Below are positions 42,701 to 51,652 of a DNA stretch of 64,000 nucleotides, piece by piece; position 1 is the stretch's first letter; each line of letters begins with the position of its first letter. Source of the DNA: JAKVBK01 sp022447275. GTDB taxonomy: Bacteria; Pseudomonadota; Alphaproteobacteria; Rhodobacterales; Rhodobacteraceae. The stretch covers positions 62,001 to 126,000 of the forward strand of contig CP138932.1 in NCBI GenBank assembly GCA_047125605.1, read 5' to 3'. Below the pieces are notes generated by a model. The model was not told where the DNA came from, searched no databases, and saw only the letters and a program-made list of their open reading frames with translations. The position numbers and the translations under genes are program-made.

Positions 42701-43591
42701 ATGGCAAATTACAACGCACTTCCCGCCCCTTCTCCCGAGCAGGGTTTGAACCGCTACATGCAGGAAATTCGCAAGTTTCCCATGCTGGAGCCGGAGCAGG
42801 AGTACATGTTGGCCAAAGCTTGGGTCGAACGTCAGGATACCAGCTCTGCCCATAAGCTTGTCACGTCGCACCTGCGGCTTGCTGCCAAGATTGCCATGGG
42901 GTATCGCGGCTACGGCCTGCCACAGGCAGAGGTTATCTCTGAGGCCAATGTGGGCTTGATGCAGGCCGTCAAGCGCTTTGACCCTGAAAAGGGCTTCCGT
43001 CTTGCAACCTATGCCATGTGGTGGATTCGCGCCTCGATCCAGGAATATATCCTGCGTTCATGGAGCCTTGTGAAGCTGGGCACGACCAGCGCGCAGAAGA
43101 AGTTGTTTTTCAACCTGCGCAAGGCGAAAAGCCGCATCGGCGCACTGGAAGAGGGCGATCTGCGCCCGGAGCACGTCGCCAAGATCGCCCATGATCTGAA
43201 CGTGAGCGAAGATGAAGTTGTCTCCATGAACCGGCGTCTGTCGGGCGGAGATGCATCGTTGAATGCCACGGTCGGTTCTGAGGATGATGGCGCCACCCAG
43301 TGGCAGGATTGGCTCGAGGATGAGGATGCTGACCAAGCGGGCGCCTATGAGGCCGCAGACGAATTGGCTGTGCGCAGCGAGATGCTGACCCAATCGATGG
43401 AAGTCCTCAATGAGCGGGAGCGCGACATTCTTATGCAGCGCCGCCTTCAGGAACAGCCTGTAACGCTTGAAGAACTGTCCGGCCAGTATGGTGTGAGCCG
43501 CGAGCGAATCCGCCAGATTGAAGTGCGCGCTTTTGAAAAGCTGCAAAAGCGTATGCGTGAACTGGCCATCGAGAAAGGGATCGTCGCCTGA
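42701..43591 (+). CDS. rpoH: RNA polymerase heat-shock sigma factor RpoH
   Basis: 296 residues. Region 1.2/RpoH box and region 2 are intact (LNRYMQEIRKFPMLEPEQE; VGLMQAVKRFDPEKGFRLAT; YAMWWIRASIQEYILRSW). Region 4 has VTLEELSGQYGVSRERIRQIE (in part) near 255-275. The N-terminus matches the sigma-32 family, not RpoD or RpoS. The ATG at 42701 has GGAGG at correct spacing; a longer frame lacks this. It directs heat-shock genes, possibly including clpP in this window. Rhodobacterales commonly carry two rpoH genes; which one this is cannot be told. Confidence 0.96.
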   Translation: MANYNALPAPSPEQGLNRYMQEIRKFPMLEPEQEYMLAKAWVERQDTSSAHKLVTSHLRLAAKIAMGYRGYGLPQAEVISEANVGLMQAVKRFDPEKGFRLATYAMWWIRASIQEYILRSWSLVKLGTTSAQKKLFFNLRKAKSRIGALEEGDLRPEHVAKIAHDLNVSEDEVVSMNRRLSGGDASLNATVGSEDDGATQWQDWLEDEDADQAGAYEAADELAVRSEMLTQSMEVLNERERDILMQRRLQEQPVTLEELSGQYGVSRERIRQIEVRAFEKLQKRMRELAIEKGIVA

Positions 43592-43618
43592 TCCCCTTTT
43601 GAGCGTGCATGTCTTTCA

Positions 43619-43653
43619 AGCCCGCAGCCCGGTTCCAGGGCTGCGGGCTTTTC
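43619..43653 (+). terminator. intrinsic terminator after rpoH
   Basis: A perfect 12-bp stem, AGCCCGCAGCCC (43619-43630) with GGGCTGCGGGCT (43638-43649), with a short T-run (43649-43652) at the end. Confidence 0.85.
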
Positions 43654-43710
43654 CTATGGCAAACAAGCTATTAGCGTGCCTGTCAGTGGAATATTTTGAA
43701 AGGCAAGATC

Positions 43711-44685
43711 ATGACACCAATCCGTTGGGGCATTTTGGGCGCAGCGAAATTCGCCCGTGAATTCATGGCGCCTGCAATTCACGCGGGCCGGGGCGCAGAA
43801 TTTGCGGCTCTGGCCACATCCAGCGCTGACAAAGCGGCGCCGTTTCTTGCGTTTCAGCCGCATTTGACCGTGCATCCAGACTATGACGCGCTTCTGGCGG
43901 ACCCGCGCATTGATGCGGTGTACATTCCATTGCCCAATCACATGCATGTTGAATGGAGTCTCAAGGCCTTGGCTGCCGGAAAGCATGTACTGTGTGAAAA
44001 GCCGATGGCAATGACAGAGCCCGAGTTCGACAGCCTAATTGCCGCGAGGGATCGCGCCGGAAAACTGGCCGCTGAGGCTTATATGATCGTGCATCACCCA
44101 CAGTGGCAACGCGTGAAAGAACTGTTGCAGGACGGTGCGATCGGCCCGCTTGTTCATGTGGATGCAGCCTTCAGTTTCGATAACCGCGCGGACACAGGGA
44201 ATATCCGCAACAAGGCAGAAACCGGGGGCGGTGGCCTGCGTGATATTGGTGTCTACACCATGGGATCGGTGCGGTATGTCACAGGGGCGGAGCCCGAAAC
44301 GCTGGACGCGCGCATCCGCTGGGAAAACGGCGTCGATGTCTTTGCGCAGGTTTCAGCACAGTTTCAGGGCTTTAGCTACAATGGTTACACCTCAATCAGA
44401 ATGCATCCTTGGCAGCAGATGATCTTTCACGGAGAGGCCGGTTTGTTGCGTTTAACTGCGCCATTTAACCCTCAGGTCTTCGGGGAAGCCAGAATTGAGA
44501 TTCATCAGCAAAACCAGAGTGTTCGGATCGAACGTTTTCCTGCAGCCCGACATTATGTTCTCCAGGTTGAGGCTTTTTGCGATGCAGCGCGCACGGGCGG
44601 CGCCTATGCCGTGCCGTTGGAGTTCAGCCGCGGCACCCAAGCCATGATCGACCGCGCTTTTGACGCTGCTCAGACGTCACAATAG
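43711..44685 (+). CDS. Gfo/Idh/MocA-family oxidoreductase
   Basis: 324 residues from the ATG at 43711 (AAAGG upstream). The Rossmann start is WGILGAAKFAREFMAPAI (about 5-22), and the family motif is HVLCEKPMAMTEPEF (about 91-105). The GGGGLRDIGVYT region (about 173-184) marks the C-terminal domain, with the catalytic Asp/Tyr area. These NAD(P)-dependent enzymes oxidise sugars, inositols or their derivatives. The neighbouring capsule genes make a sugar-nucleotide or polysaccharide-linked substrate possible, but it is convergent with them and not in one operon. Confidence 0.9.
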   Translation: MTPIRWGILGAAKFAREFMAPAIHAGRGAEFAALATSSADKAAPFLAFQPHLTVHPDYDALLADPRIDAVYIPLPNHMHVEWSLKALAAGKHVLCEKPMAMTEPEFDSLIAARDRAGKLAAEAYMIVHHPQWQRVKELLQDGAIGPLVHVDAAFSFDNRADTGNIRNKAETGGGGLRDIGVYTMGSVRYVTGAEPETLDARIRWENGVDVFAQVSAQFQGFSYNGYTSIRMHPWQQMIFHGEAGLLRLTAPFNPQVFGEARIEIHQQNQSVRIERFPAARHYVLQVEAFCDAARTGGAYAVPLEFSRGTQAMIDRAFDAAQTSQ

Positions 44686-44842
44686 GGCCTGCAAGATTAT
44701 CTAATCTCGATATTTTGCTGATTGGCCGCTGTTTCTGATCTCTGCCTTAAAGGCAGTTCTATTGGTAAGTTGGTTCCTTCATATGAGGTATTGGTGGAGC
44801 ACTAGATTGCCCTTAATTTACAATATCTCGATATTTTTGGTG
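44686..44842. other. convergent intergenic region with a 13-bp direct repeat and small palindrome
   Basis: ATCTCGATATTTT occurs at 44704-44716 and 44825-44837. Between them, CTGCCTT-A-AAGGCAG (44742-44756) is a tight inverted repeat. The region is AT-rich. It may serve as a two-way terminator zone between the oxidoreductase and kpsC, though the stem lacks a good T-run. Confidence 0.45.
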
Positions 44843-46840
44843 TCAGCGGCGCCAAAGCCAACTTTGGCTCGCCAGCAGGCCCTGAAGCTTTGCGATACTC
44901 CGCAAAACAGGGCGGCCGGGCCCCGTTTCACCGCTTGCCAGCCGGGCCAGGACAATTTCTGGCGGGCACGCTTTTGATGTGATCGGATCGAAATATCGTG
45001 GGTAGTCTACCAACGTGGCGTGAACGAGTTGTGAAAGCGGGATGTTGGGTGCGGCTGGCCTTTGGGGCACTGGTGCCAAGTCCGTTGTAAGGCCCCAGCC
45101 GGCATAGAAGGGCGCACCAAGACAGGTGACGGGAAGGCCCCTCAACAGGGCCTCAAAGCCAAGCAGAGATGTCATTGTCCAAACTGCGTCAACAGCTTGC
45201 AGCAGGCTGTGCGGGTGACCGTCCGTTACCACGCAATCTGCAATCTGTGTCGCCGTTTCCACCGCACCGCTGCGCAACCCGGCAACGACATCGGGATGCG
45301 GTTTATAGATGATAACTGCATCTGGATGGGCTGCGCGGGCCGCCTCGAGCAGGCTGAGATTGGTCTTTACCGGCCCTGTACAGCCGAGCAGAATAGAGGC
45401 GTCATCTGCCACTTGCCCCGGCACAAGAATGCGCTTGCCTTCTGGGAAGGCAGGTACCTCCGTCTTGCCAAGATTGTATTTTGTGATCGGATTATTCCGT
45501 AACACATTGATAATGCGCTCCGCCCTTTGCGTTTGGTCCGGCTGTAGCGGTTTGGCAATCAACTCTGTCAGACGGCTGGGCCGGGTTGGATCATAGTAGA
45601 TCCCCTTGTCATCGAGCACCAAGGACATCGGGGGAACAAGATCTGCGCCGAGCCCGCGTGACCGTAAAAACCCGTCCTCGACCCGCAGCAGGGCGGGGGC
45701 ACTTGCGACGGTGCGATCTTTGTTGGCCCATACCATCAAGGGCTGTGCCTTTTGCTTGGCGGCCGTTACAGCATTTGCATTTTCGGCAAACCGGATCGGC
45801 CCAAATTGCCCATAAAACCTGCGCAAAGGATCGCGTTTCCACAGCCGCATGCCGGCCGCCACAAAGCCATTGCGATCTTCACGCCAGGCTCGGGCTTGTG
45901 CCTCAAGCGCATCGATCATCCCGTTCAGATCGCTCAACCTGTCGCGGTAAGGATCATACCAGGTGGGCATGTCCATCAGCAGGCCCTGAACCAGCTGCGC
46001 CCGTGTCAGCTTGCGGGTGCGCCGCGCGACCGGGTTTTCATCCTGGGTCAGGCCCCATCCCGCATAGGCGGGTTGCCCGAATACCCGCGGCTTGTGGCCC
46101 GCAAGAATGGCCTCGAAACCGAGCTGCGATGACCATGTATAGACGGCAATGGCCCCTTCCATCAGGCGGTAGGGCGCGATTGGGCTGTCATAAAGCGCCG
46201 CACCTTGCGCAGTGTCCGCATTGAAATGACCGTCCCGCAAACCTTGCACCGTTTCGGGATGGGTTTTGATCAGGATCGGTGCGCCAGGGTTTTCTATCCG
46301 TGCAAAAGCCAACATTTCCCGGAAGTTGGCAGAGGTTGAGCCCTGCAGCGCTGCATCGCCCCGGGTCTGGTCGATGACGAGCACATAGCCCGGAGAGGGA
46401 GGGTCTATGTCCGTGCGCGTGGCGCTGTATTTTGTCAGTTCGCTGCGTCTCAAACGCGCAATCGCATGTCGAGCCTGATCGAGCCGGGCGCTGTCATCAA
46501 ATGGGGCCGTGGCCAGATGGTGCTCGAGGTCCGAAGGGCGGCTTGAGTCATAGTGCAGCCCGGAACCGTCGAGCATCAGACCGAGTGGCGGCTCGCCGGT
46601 GCGCCCGGGAAAGAGCGAGCGCAAAGGGGCGTCCTCCACATAGAGCAAGCCAGCGCCTGTGCGCGCTGCCATAGCTCTGCCTCTGTGCGAAGTCCCGGCA
46701 TTGCCCCAGACCGCGATCCTGCCGTTTGCATCTGGCCATCCGGTTGTGATCTTCCAGCCGGCAAGTTGCAGAATGCGCTTGATCCGGCGATTGAAGAACC
46801 CACCATTGTAAACATGAAGAGGCCGAGTGGCGCCGGACAT
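44843..46840 (-). CDS. kpsC: capsule lipid-linker Kdo transferase KpsC
   Basis: 665 residues made of two tandem glycosyltransferase modules (about 1-325 and 330-650). Parallel motifs: LYVEDAPLRSLFPG and LRVEDGFLRSRGLG; KTHPETVQGLRDG and KPHPDVVAGLRSG; SQLGFEAILAG and SLLGFEALLRG; both repeats end AYAGWGLT or FYAGWGLT. KpsC extends the beta-Kdo linker on lysophosphatidylglycerol, on which group 2 capsules are built, at the cytoplasmic face. Ten bases separate it from the export gene upstream. Full length. Confidence 0.92.
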   Translation of the reverse strand: MSGATRPLHVYNGGFFNRRIKRILQLAGWKITTGWPDANGRIAVWGNAGTSHRGRAMAARTGAGLLYVEDAPLRSLFPGRTGEPPLGLMLDGSGLHYDSSRPSDLEHHLATAPFDDSARLDQARHAIARLRRSELTKYSATRTDIDPPSPGYVLVIDQTRGDAALQGSTSANFREMLAFARIENPGAPILIKTHPETVQGLRDGHFNADTAQGAALYDSPIAPYRLMEGAIAVYTWSSQLGFEAILAGHKPRVFGQPAYAGWGLTQDENPVARRTRKLTRAQLVQGLLMDMPTWYDPYRDRLSDLNGMIDALEAQARAWREDRNGFVAAGMRLWKRDPLRRFYGQFGPIRFAENANAVTAAKQKAQPLMVWANKDRTVASAPALLRVEDGFLRSRGLGADLVPPMSLVLDDKGIYYDPTRPSRLTELIAKPLQPDQTQRAERIINVLRNNPITKYNLGKTEVPAFPEGKRILVPGQVADDASILLGCTGPVKTNLSLLEAARAAHPDAVIIYKPHPDVVAGLRSGAVETATQIADCVVTDGHPHSLLQAVDAVWTMTSLLGFEALLRGLPVTCLGAPFYAGWGLTTDLAPVPQRPAAPNIPLSQLVHATLVDYPRYFDPITSKACPPEIVLARLASGETGPGRPVLRSIAKLQGLLASQSWLWRR

Positions 46841-46850
46841 GGCGCCCCCC

Positions 46851-47981
46851 TTACTCAGTAAGACTTGCGATGGAAGACGCGGACGACAGAGAGCCCGTCA
46901 GGGCTGACAGCGTCTTTTGCCACTGCACATACGGCGCCTCGGTGACATAGACCGTATCTTCATCTCGGATGGCGAAATCGCGGGCGTTGAACATGCCGTT
47001 CGGCTCGGTCAAGTTGAGGACATAGGCAAATCTTTGTGTGCCGACGATATCCTGTCGACCGAGAATTTCACGTGCAATTTCTTCAGGTTCGTTGCGGAAA
47101 ACGAACACTCCAGTGGGATCAGCAAGGTTTGTGGACAAACCGCCAACCTGTGCAATTGCCTCGATTGCGGAAATCGTTTGACTGGTAAAGGGAACACGGG
47201 ATTGCGCGCCGGTTGCGCCCAATGCTGTGAACGTTCTTGTGTCTTCTTCCACCAAAATGCGGTCACCCGCACGCAGGGCGATATCGAACTTTGGGTTCTG
47301 ATAGAGATCTTCGAACCAGATCTTGGCCGTGTGATCCCCCCTCGAAACCGTGATCTGCGCAATGGGCGCTTCGACGGCGATCCCGCCGGCGCGCGCAAGC
47401 ATGGCGGAAAGCGTCCGTGTCGGCCGTTCGATCGGGTAGATCCCCTGTGCCCCTACGCCGCCTACGACGGATACGGTCGCGCCGTCACCGGCCAAACGGC
47501 TGACGATTACTTGCGGGTCGGGTGTCTGGGCATCGAGACGTTCGGTAATTATCTGGCGCATACGCTCTGGCGTATTGCCTGCCGCTCGAAGGCGCCCGGC
47601 ATAGGGCACGAAGATAAAGCCGTCGCCGTCTACCTGCACCTCGTCCAGCAATGTGACCGATTGGCCAGAGTTTGCGAGCAGGCCGTCGTCCACGTTCTCC
47701 CAGATGCGCAGGCCGAGCGTATCGCCAGGGCGGATCGTGTCAGACCCCATGAGCCCGGCATTCAAGAAAGCCGATGTGAACCCAAGCGCCGGTGTCACGG
47801 CCGCTGCGCGCGCCACCCTAGGGTTGACGGTCACGATAAATGCATCGCCGTCTTGCAATACGGAACCGGCAAAGATTTCACGCTTGTTGGGCCCAGAGCG
47901 GGGTAGCGCACATGCCGACAGCATGGAGGTGCTTGCAAGCACCCCGAGAAGGGCGCTGCGCCGTGTAATTTTCAATGTCAC
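46851..47981 (-). CDS. polysaccharide export lipoprotein (KpsD/Wza-type)
   Basis: 376 residues, GTG start at 47981 with AAAGGAG upstream. A lipoprotein signal peptide ends LSAC (Cys about residue 24), so it is anchored in the outer membrane. The polysaccharide export domain begins IRPGDTLGLRIWENV (about 83-97) and is followed by SLBB-type repeats (VSVVGGVGAQGIYPIERPTR, ALRAGDRILVEED, DFAIRDEDTVYVTEAP). It probably forms the outer membrane passage for the capsule made with KpsC and KpsS. A Wzc/KpsE partner is not in the window. Confidence 0.9.
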   Translation of the reverse strand: MTLKITRRSALLGVLASTSMLSACALPRSGPNKREIFAGSVLQDGDAFIVTVNPRVARAAAVTPALGFTSAFLNAGLMGSDTIRPGDTLGLRIWENVDDGLLANSGQSVTLLDEVQVDGDGFIFVPYAGRLRAAGNTPERMRQIITERLDAQTPDPQVIVSRLAGDGATVSVVGGVGAQGIYPIERPTRTLSAMLARAGGIAVEAPIAQITVSRGDHTAKIWFEDLYQNPKFDIALRAGDRILVEEDTRTFTALGATGAQSRVPFTSQTISAIEAIAQVGGLSTNLADPTGVFVFRNEPEEIAREILGRQDIVGTQRFAYVLNLTEPNGMFNARDFAIRDEDTVYVTEAPYVQWQKTLSALTGSLSSASSIASLTE

Positions 47982-48266
47982 TGCTCGGGCTCCTTTGGAG
48001 GATTTGCCTCAAGTTTTGCCAGTAAGCCTAACTGAATCCGTACAAAATAGAAAGCATGAACACACGGCGGATGGCCATTGTGACCCGTTTGCACAGGCCG
48101 CGCCAAAGCTGGGGCCTTCTTCAGGAAAGACCGCAATATCTTGCGCATTTGGACGGAAGTGTTTTGCCGATGCGCTTGATGGCATCACTTTTTGCAAGCA
48201 CGTGTCTGCAAACAACCGGGCATATTTTGAGCAATTGGCCTGCCCACCCTTTGGCTGCTGCACGCA
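47982..48266. other. intergenic region between kpsS and the export gene
   Basis: 285 bases on the path of the minus-strand capsule genes. The export gene's ribosome binding site is at its left end. A short minus-strand frame (48009-48263) is cysteine-rich, without family resemblance, and I reject it as a gene. A separate promoter for the export-kpsC pair may lie here. Confidence 0.4.
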
Positions 48267-49577
48267 TCAAGTGATGAGGGAAAGCCGATGCCGCGGGGCC
48301 GCCTGACCGCTGGCAAGGGCGGCGTAAGGATCGTGGGGGGCCAGCATCATGTCGGGCACTTGCCGCAACAATTGGCGGCGGCCCTGCACGGAGTAGTAAC
48401 CGCCTGCGACTTGGGAGGTTTCCAGAAGGTACGCTCGAAAATCCTTGTAGGCGCGGTTGTCAGGCCGATGCGGCGTGGCAAAAAATTCGGTAAGCGGTTG
48501 GCTTGAAACAAACTCCGGCTTCGCAAAGACGGCCTGACCAAAGGCTTTTAGAGGCAAACCGCGCCGCAGAACCTGCTGCGCCGCTGTTGAGTTTACAGTT
48601 ACAGCCGAGCGCGCTTGATCAAGAAGTTGGGCCAGCTTTCCGCCGCGCACAAAATGGACCCGATCCGCTACGCCCAATTCCTGCGCCCGTGCCTGCAAAA
48701 GTCGGCGCAAAGGTTTGCGCTCGTCTTCCAGTGGGTGCGTCTTGAACACCAGATGGTGGTGTCTTGGAGCGCCTGTGGCAAACCCAGTCAGAACGATTTC
48801 AACGAACTCTGTCATCGATGAGAATGGGGAGTGGTATTGGAACGAACTGTCATGCTCCAGCTGCAATAAAACCAGGTGGTAGGGAAAGCCGCCACGCTTG
48901 ATGCGTCCTTGCGCTTGAATGCGGTCCAACGCCAGGAACGGCATCAGCAGCAGGCGTTTGAGATAGAGTTTGAATTCTCGCTCCACTGGCAAGGCACGGT
49001 GCGGTTTGAAATGCCGATAGCGGCGGTTTCGAAACATCACATGAAAGTGGTAGAGTGCCCCGTAGAAAACATGCTGGCGCATGTCGCCCCAGATCGCGGG
49101 GGCTTCGATTGTGTCCACCTCATGTTGATCAAGTGCAGTGCGCATTTCCTGCACGCTGAGGTCCATCAGCCGGGAGTTGCCGTTTGAGCCATCGCGTTCA
49201 TAGGTGATCCAGTAGGGGCGCAGATAGCCCTCTTCAAAAACGTGGATACGCAGGCGCAATTCCCGTGCGATGGCGATGGCCTCTGCGTGGATGGGCCGCG
49301 TGTCACCATAGAGCACGATATCCGTGATGCCTTTTTCGGCAGTGATTTCGCGGAACGCGTCCGGCCAGGCGTCTTGGGGCTTGTCAAACTGGATGACCTG
49401 TCCACGGCCGTGCCAAAAAGCGGCATCTCCGGCGTTGAAGGCAACGCGCCACGTCGTGGCGCCCGCCGCCCGCAGCATTTTTGCAAGTTGAGAAAAGTAC
49501 GGCCCATGGGGGCCCTGCAAGAAGAGAAAACAGCGTGTGTCTGCCCCAAGCGGGACGGTTTTCTGGACTGCACTCAT
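48267..49577 (-). CDS. kpsS: capsule lipid-linker Kdo transferase KpsS
   Basis: 436 residues. It begins with RCFLFLQGPHGPYFSQLAKM (about 15-34), the KpsS hallmark. It continues with IHVFEEGYLRPYWIT (about 111-125), LEHDSSFQYHSPFSSM (about 241-256), KTHPLEDERKP (about 276-286) and SAVTVNSTAAQQVLRRGLP (about 320-338). KpsS adds the first Kdo to phosphatidylglycerol, and KpsC adds the rest. Strong ribosome binding site GGGAGGG before the ATG at 49577. Divergent from ribE. Confidence 0.92.
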   Translation of the reverse strand: MSAVQKTVPLGADTRCFLFLQGPHGPYFSQLAKMLRAAGATTWRVAFNAGDAAFWHGRGQVIQFDKPQDAWPDAFREITAEKGITDIVLYGDTRPIHAEAIAIARELRLRIHVFEEGYLRPYWITYERDGSNGNSRLMDLSVQEMRTALDQHEVDTIEAPAIWGDMRQHVFYGALYHFHVMFRNRRYRHFKPHRALPVEREFKLYLKRLLLMPFLALDRIQAQGRIKRGGFPYHLVLLQLEHDSSFQYHSPFSSMTEFVEIVLTGFATGAPRHHHLVFKTHPLEDERKPLRRLLQARAQELGVADRVHFVRGGKLAQLLDQARSAVTVNSTAAQQVLRRGLPLKAFGQAVFAKPEFVSSQPLTEFFATPHRPDNRAYKDFRAYLLETSQVAGGYYSVQGRRQLLRQVPDMMLAPHDPYAALASGQAAPRHRLSLIT

Positions 49578-49816
49578 AGGGCTACCCTCCCTGATGCTGA
49601 TACTGGACGCAACTATCCCCTTGTTTTTTTTCCACCCTCAGCGCGGTTCTACTCACAATGGCGGCGAAATAATGGCACATTGACGGCAATCCGTTACCGT
49701 CTGGTTGCTTGTGGCTCGCTATGCTTGCCTGACCGGGCCACTGCTTCTAGGTGTGTCCAGACACAGATTCGCGACACAGTTGCCCACTGTGCGCTGACCC
49801 TGACGGAGCGATCACC
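49578..49816. promoter_or_regulatory. divergent control region of kpsS and ribE
   Basis: 239 bases. I looked for an FMN riboswitch before ribE and did not find its conserved core. A T-rich stretch (near 49620-49632) is present. No operator is recognisable. Confidence 0.35.
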
Positions 49817-50404
49817 ATGTTCACAGGCATTATCACCGATATCGGAATCATTGCAGCGCTTGAACAGCGCGGAGACCTGAAGGCCAGAATTGCCTGCAAC
49901 TATGCGATCGACAGCATTGATATTGGTGCCTCAATTGCTTGCGATGGCGTTTGCCTAACCGTGATTGATCGTGCGGAGAACTGGTTTGACGTGGAAATCT
50001 CCGCGGAAAGTGTCTCCAAAACAAACCTTGATGTCTGGGAGGTGGGCCGAAAGGTGAACCTCGAGCGGGCTCTGCGCGTTGGGGACGAGTTGGGTGGCCA
50101 TATCGTGTCCGGGCATGTGGACGGCGTCGCTGAGATCATCGAAATGCGCGATGAGGGCGACAGCACCCGCTACGTGTTTCGCGCGCCGCCTGCGTTGGCC
50201 CGCTTTGTGGCGCCAAAGGGATCGGTGGCGCTGAATGGTACCTCTTTAACGGTTAACGAAGTGGATGGCGCGACCTTTGGCGTCAATCTGATCCCGCATA
50301 CCAAAGAGGTCACTACCTGGGGGCAGTCTGCCGTTGGGGACCGGATCAACATCGAAATCGACACGCTGGCGCGCTATGTGGCGCGGCTGGCTGAAAGCAC
50401 CTGA
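49817..50404 (+). CDS. ribE: riboflavin synthase, alpha chain type
   Basis: 195 residues from the ATG at 49817 (MFTGIITDIG, the family's N-terminus). Two lumazine-binding repeats are present: first about 1-90 (ACDGVCLTVID), second about 95-190 (GHIVSGHVDG, VALNGTSLTVNEVDG, NLIPHTKEVTTWG). It dismutates two molecules of 6,7-dimethyl-8-ribityllumazine to riboflavin in the cytoplasm. It is first in a run ribE-ribB-ribH-nusB. ribD is not in the window; it may lie elsewhere. Confidence 0.96.
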   Translation: MFTGIITDIGIIAALEQRGDLKARIACNYAIDSIDIGASIACDGVCLTVIDRAENWFDVEISAESVSKTNLDVWEVGRKVNLERALRVGDELGGHIVSGHVDGVAEIIEMRDEGDSTRYVFRAPPALARFVAPKGSVALNGTSLTVNEVDGATFGVNLIPHTKEVTTWGQSAVGDRINIEIDTLARYVARLAEST

Positions 50405-50542
50405 CAGGGCGGGTCAGCAGGGCCGCCGAAGCTGTGCAAGCTGCTTGGTCTGGCTGTCACGTAACGGCAGAGGCAAAGCAGCCTCTGGCCCTTTGCCCGT
50501 CTCTGGCGTAGAGGACGGGCTGAAAGTTTTGGGAGCGCTGCC

Positions 50543-51652
50543 ATGAGCACCGACACTGGCAAGTACACGGATGCGATCTCCTCGATTGAGGAGATCATCG
50601 AGGATGCCCGCAACGGGCGGATGTTTATCCTTGTGGATCACGAGGATCGTGAGAACGAGGGCGATCTTGTCATTCCGGCGCAGATGGCCACGCCGGATGC
50701 GATCAATTTCATGGCCACCCATGGCCGCGGTCTGATTTGCCTGACACTGACAGGTGAGCGCATTGACGCCTTGGACCTGCCACTGATGGCGTCTCAGAAT
50801 TCATCGCGCCACGAAACTGCGTTTACGGTGTCCATCGAGGCGCGAGAGGGGGTCACAACGGGGATCTCCGCTGCAGATCGGGCGCGCACGGTGGCTGTGG
50901 CAATCGACTCGGCTGCGACGGCGGCGGATATCGCCACGCCGGGCCACATCTTTCCCTTGCGCGCGCGTGATGGCGGCGTGCTCGTGCGTGCAGGCCACAC
51001 AGAGGCCGCTGTCGATGTCAGTCGTCTTGCGGGGCTGAACCCCTCGGGCGTGATCTGCGAGATCATGAACGATGACGGGACCATGGCGCGCCTGCCGGAT
51101 CTGGTTTCCTTTGCGCAGCTGCATGGCCTGAAGATCGGCACCATCAGTGACTTGATTGCCTACCGCCGCCGGCATGACAATCTGGTCAAGGCGCAAGCCG
51201 TCAAAACCATCACATCCGAGTTTGGTGGTGACTGGGAGATGCGTGTCTATACCGATGAAACGCAGGGCGCCGAGCATATCGCTTTGATCAAGGGAGACAT
51301 CTCTGGTGATGAGCCTGCCCTGGTGCGCATGCATGCATTGGACCCAATGCTGGATGTGATCGGCACAGGCCCGGCAGGGCGCAGCTCTGAGTTTGGGGAT
51401 GCAATGCGGCTAATCGCAGAGGAAGGGCGGGGCGCGCTGGTGCTGCTGCGGGATCTGCACATGAAGCTGGTGGCAGAACATGAAGGCTCGCCACAAACCC
51501 TGCGCCAGTATGGGCTTGGGGCGCAGATTCTGTCCTCACTGGGGTTGAGCAAACTCATCCTGCTGACCAATTCTCCTACGCCGAAGGTTGTTGGGCTGGA
51601 GGCGTATGGCCTCGAGATTATTGGCACGCGCAAAATATCGGAGATCGGCTGA
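50543..51652 (+). CDS. ribB: 3,4-dihydroxy-2-butanone 4-phosphate synthase fused to a degenerate GTP cyclohydrolase II domain
   Basis: 369 residues. The N-terminal RibB domain (about 1-210) is intact: DHEDRENEGDL, THGRGLICL, TGISAADRA, GHIFPLRAR, GHTEAAVDVSRLAGL. The C-terminal RibA-like domain (about 215-365) lacks the zinc-binding cysteines: the region that should hold the C-x-S and CDCG pattern reads MHALDPMLDVIGTGPAGRSS. It therefore cannot be a normal cyclohydrolase. Such RibBX-type fusions supply butanone phosphate only. The stop overlaps the ribH start by one base. Confidence 0.92.
   Translation: MSTDTGKYTDAISSIEEIIEDARNGRMFILVDHEDRENEGDLVIPAQMATPDAINFMATHGRGLICLTLTGERIDALDLPLMASQNSSRHETAFTVSIEAREGVTTGISAADRARTVAVAIDSAATAADIATPGHIFPLRARDGGVLVRAGHTEAAVDVSRLAGLNPSGVICEIMNDDGTMARLPDLVSFAQLHGLKIGTISDLIAYRRRHDNLVKAQAVKTITSEFGGDWEMRVYTDETQGAEHIALIKGDISGDEPALVRMHALDPMLDVIGTGPAGRSSEFGDAMRLIAEEGRGALVLLRDLHMKLVAEHEGSPQTLRQYGLGAQILSSLGLSKLILLTNSPTPKVVGLEAYGLEIIGTRKISEIG

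Noticed and set aside
48009..48263. 84-codon minus-strand frame between kpsS and the export gene
   Set aside because: Cysteine-rich, no family likeness, no clear ribosome binding site.
49578..49816. Possible FMN riboswitch upstream of ribE
   Set aside because: The conserved core of the FMN element is not present.
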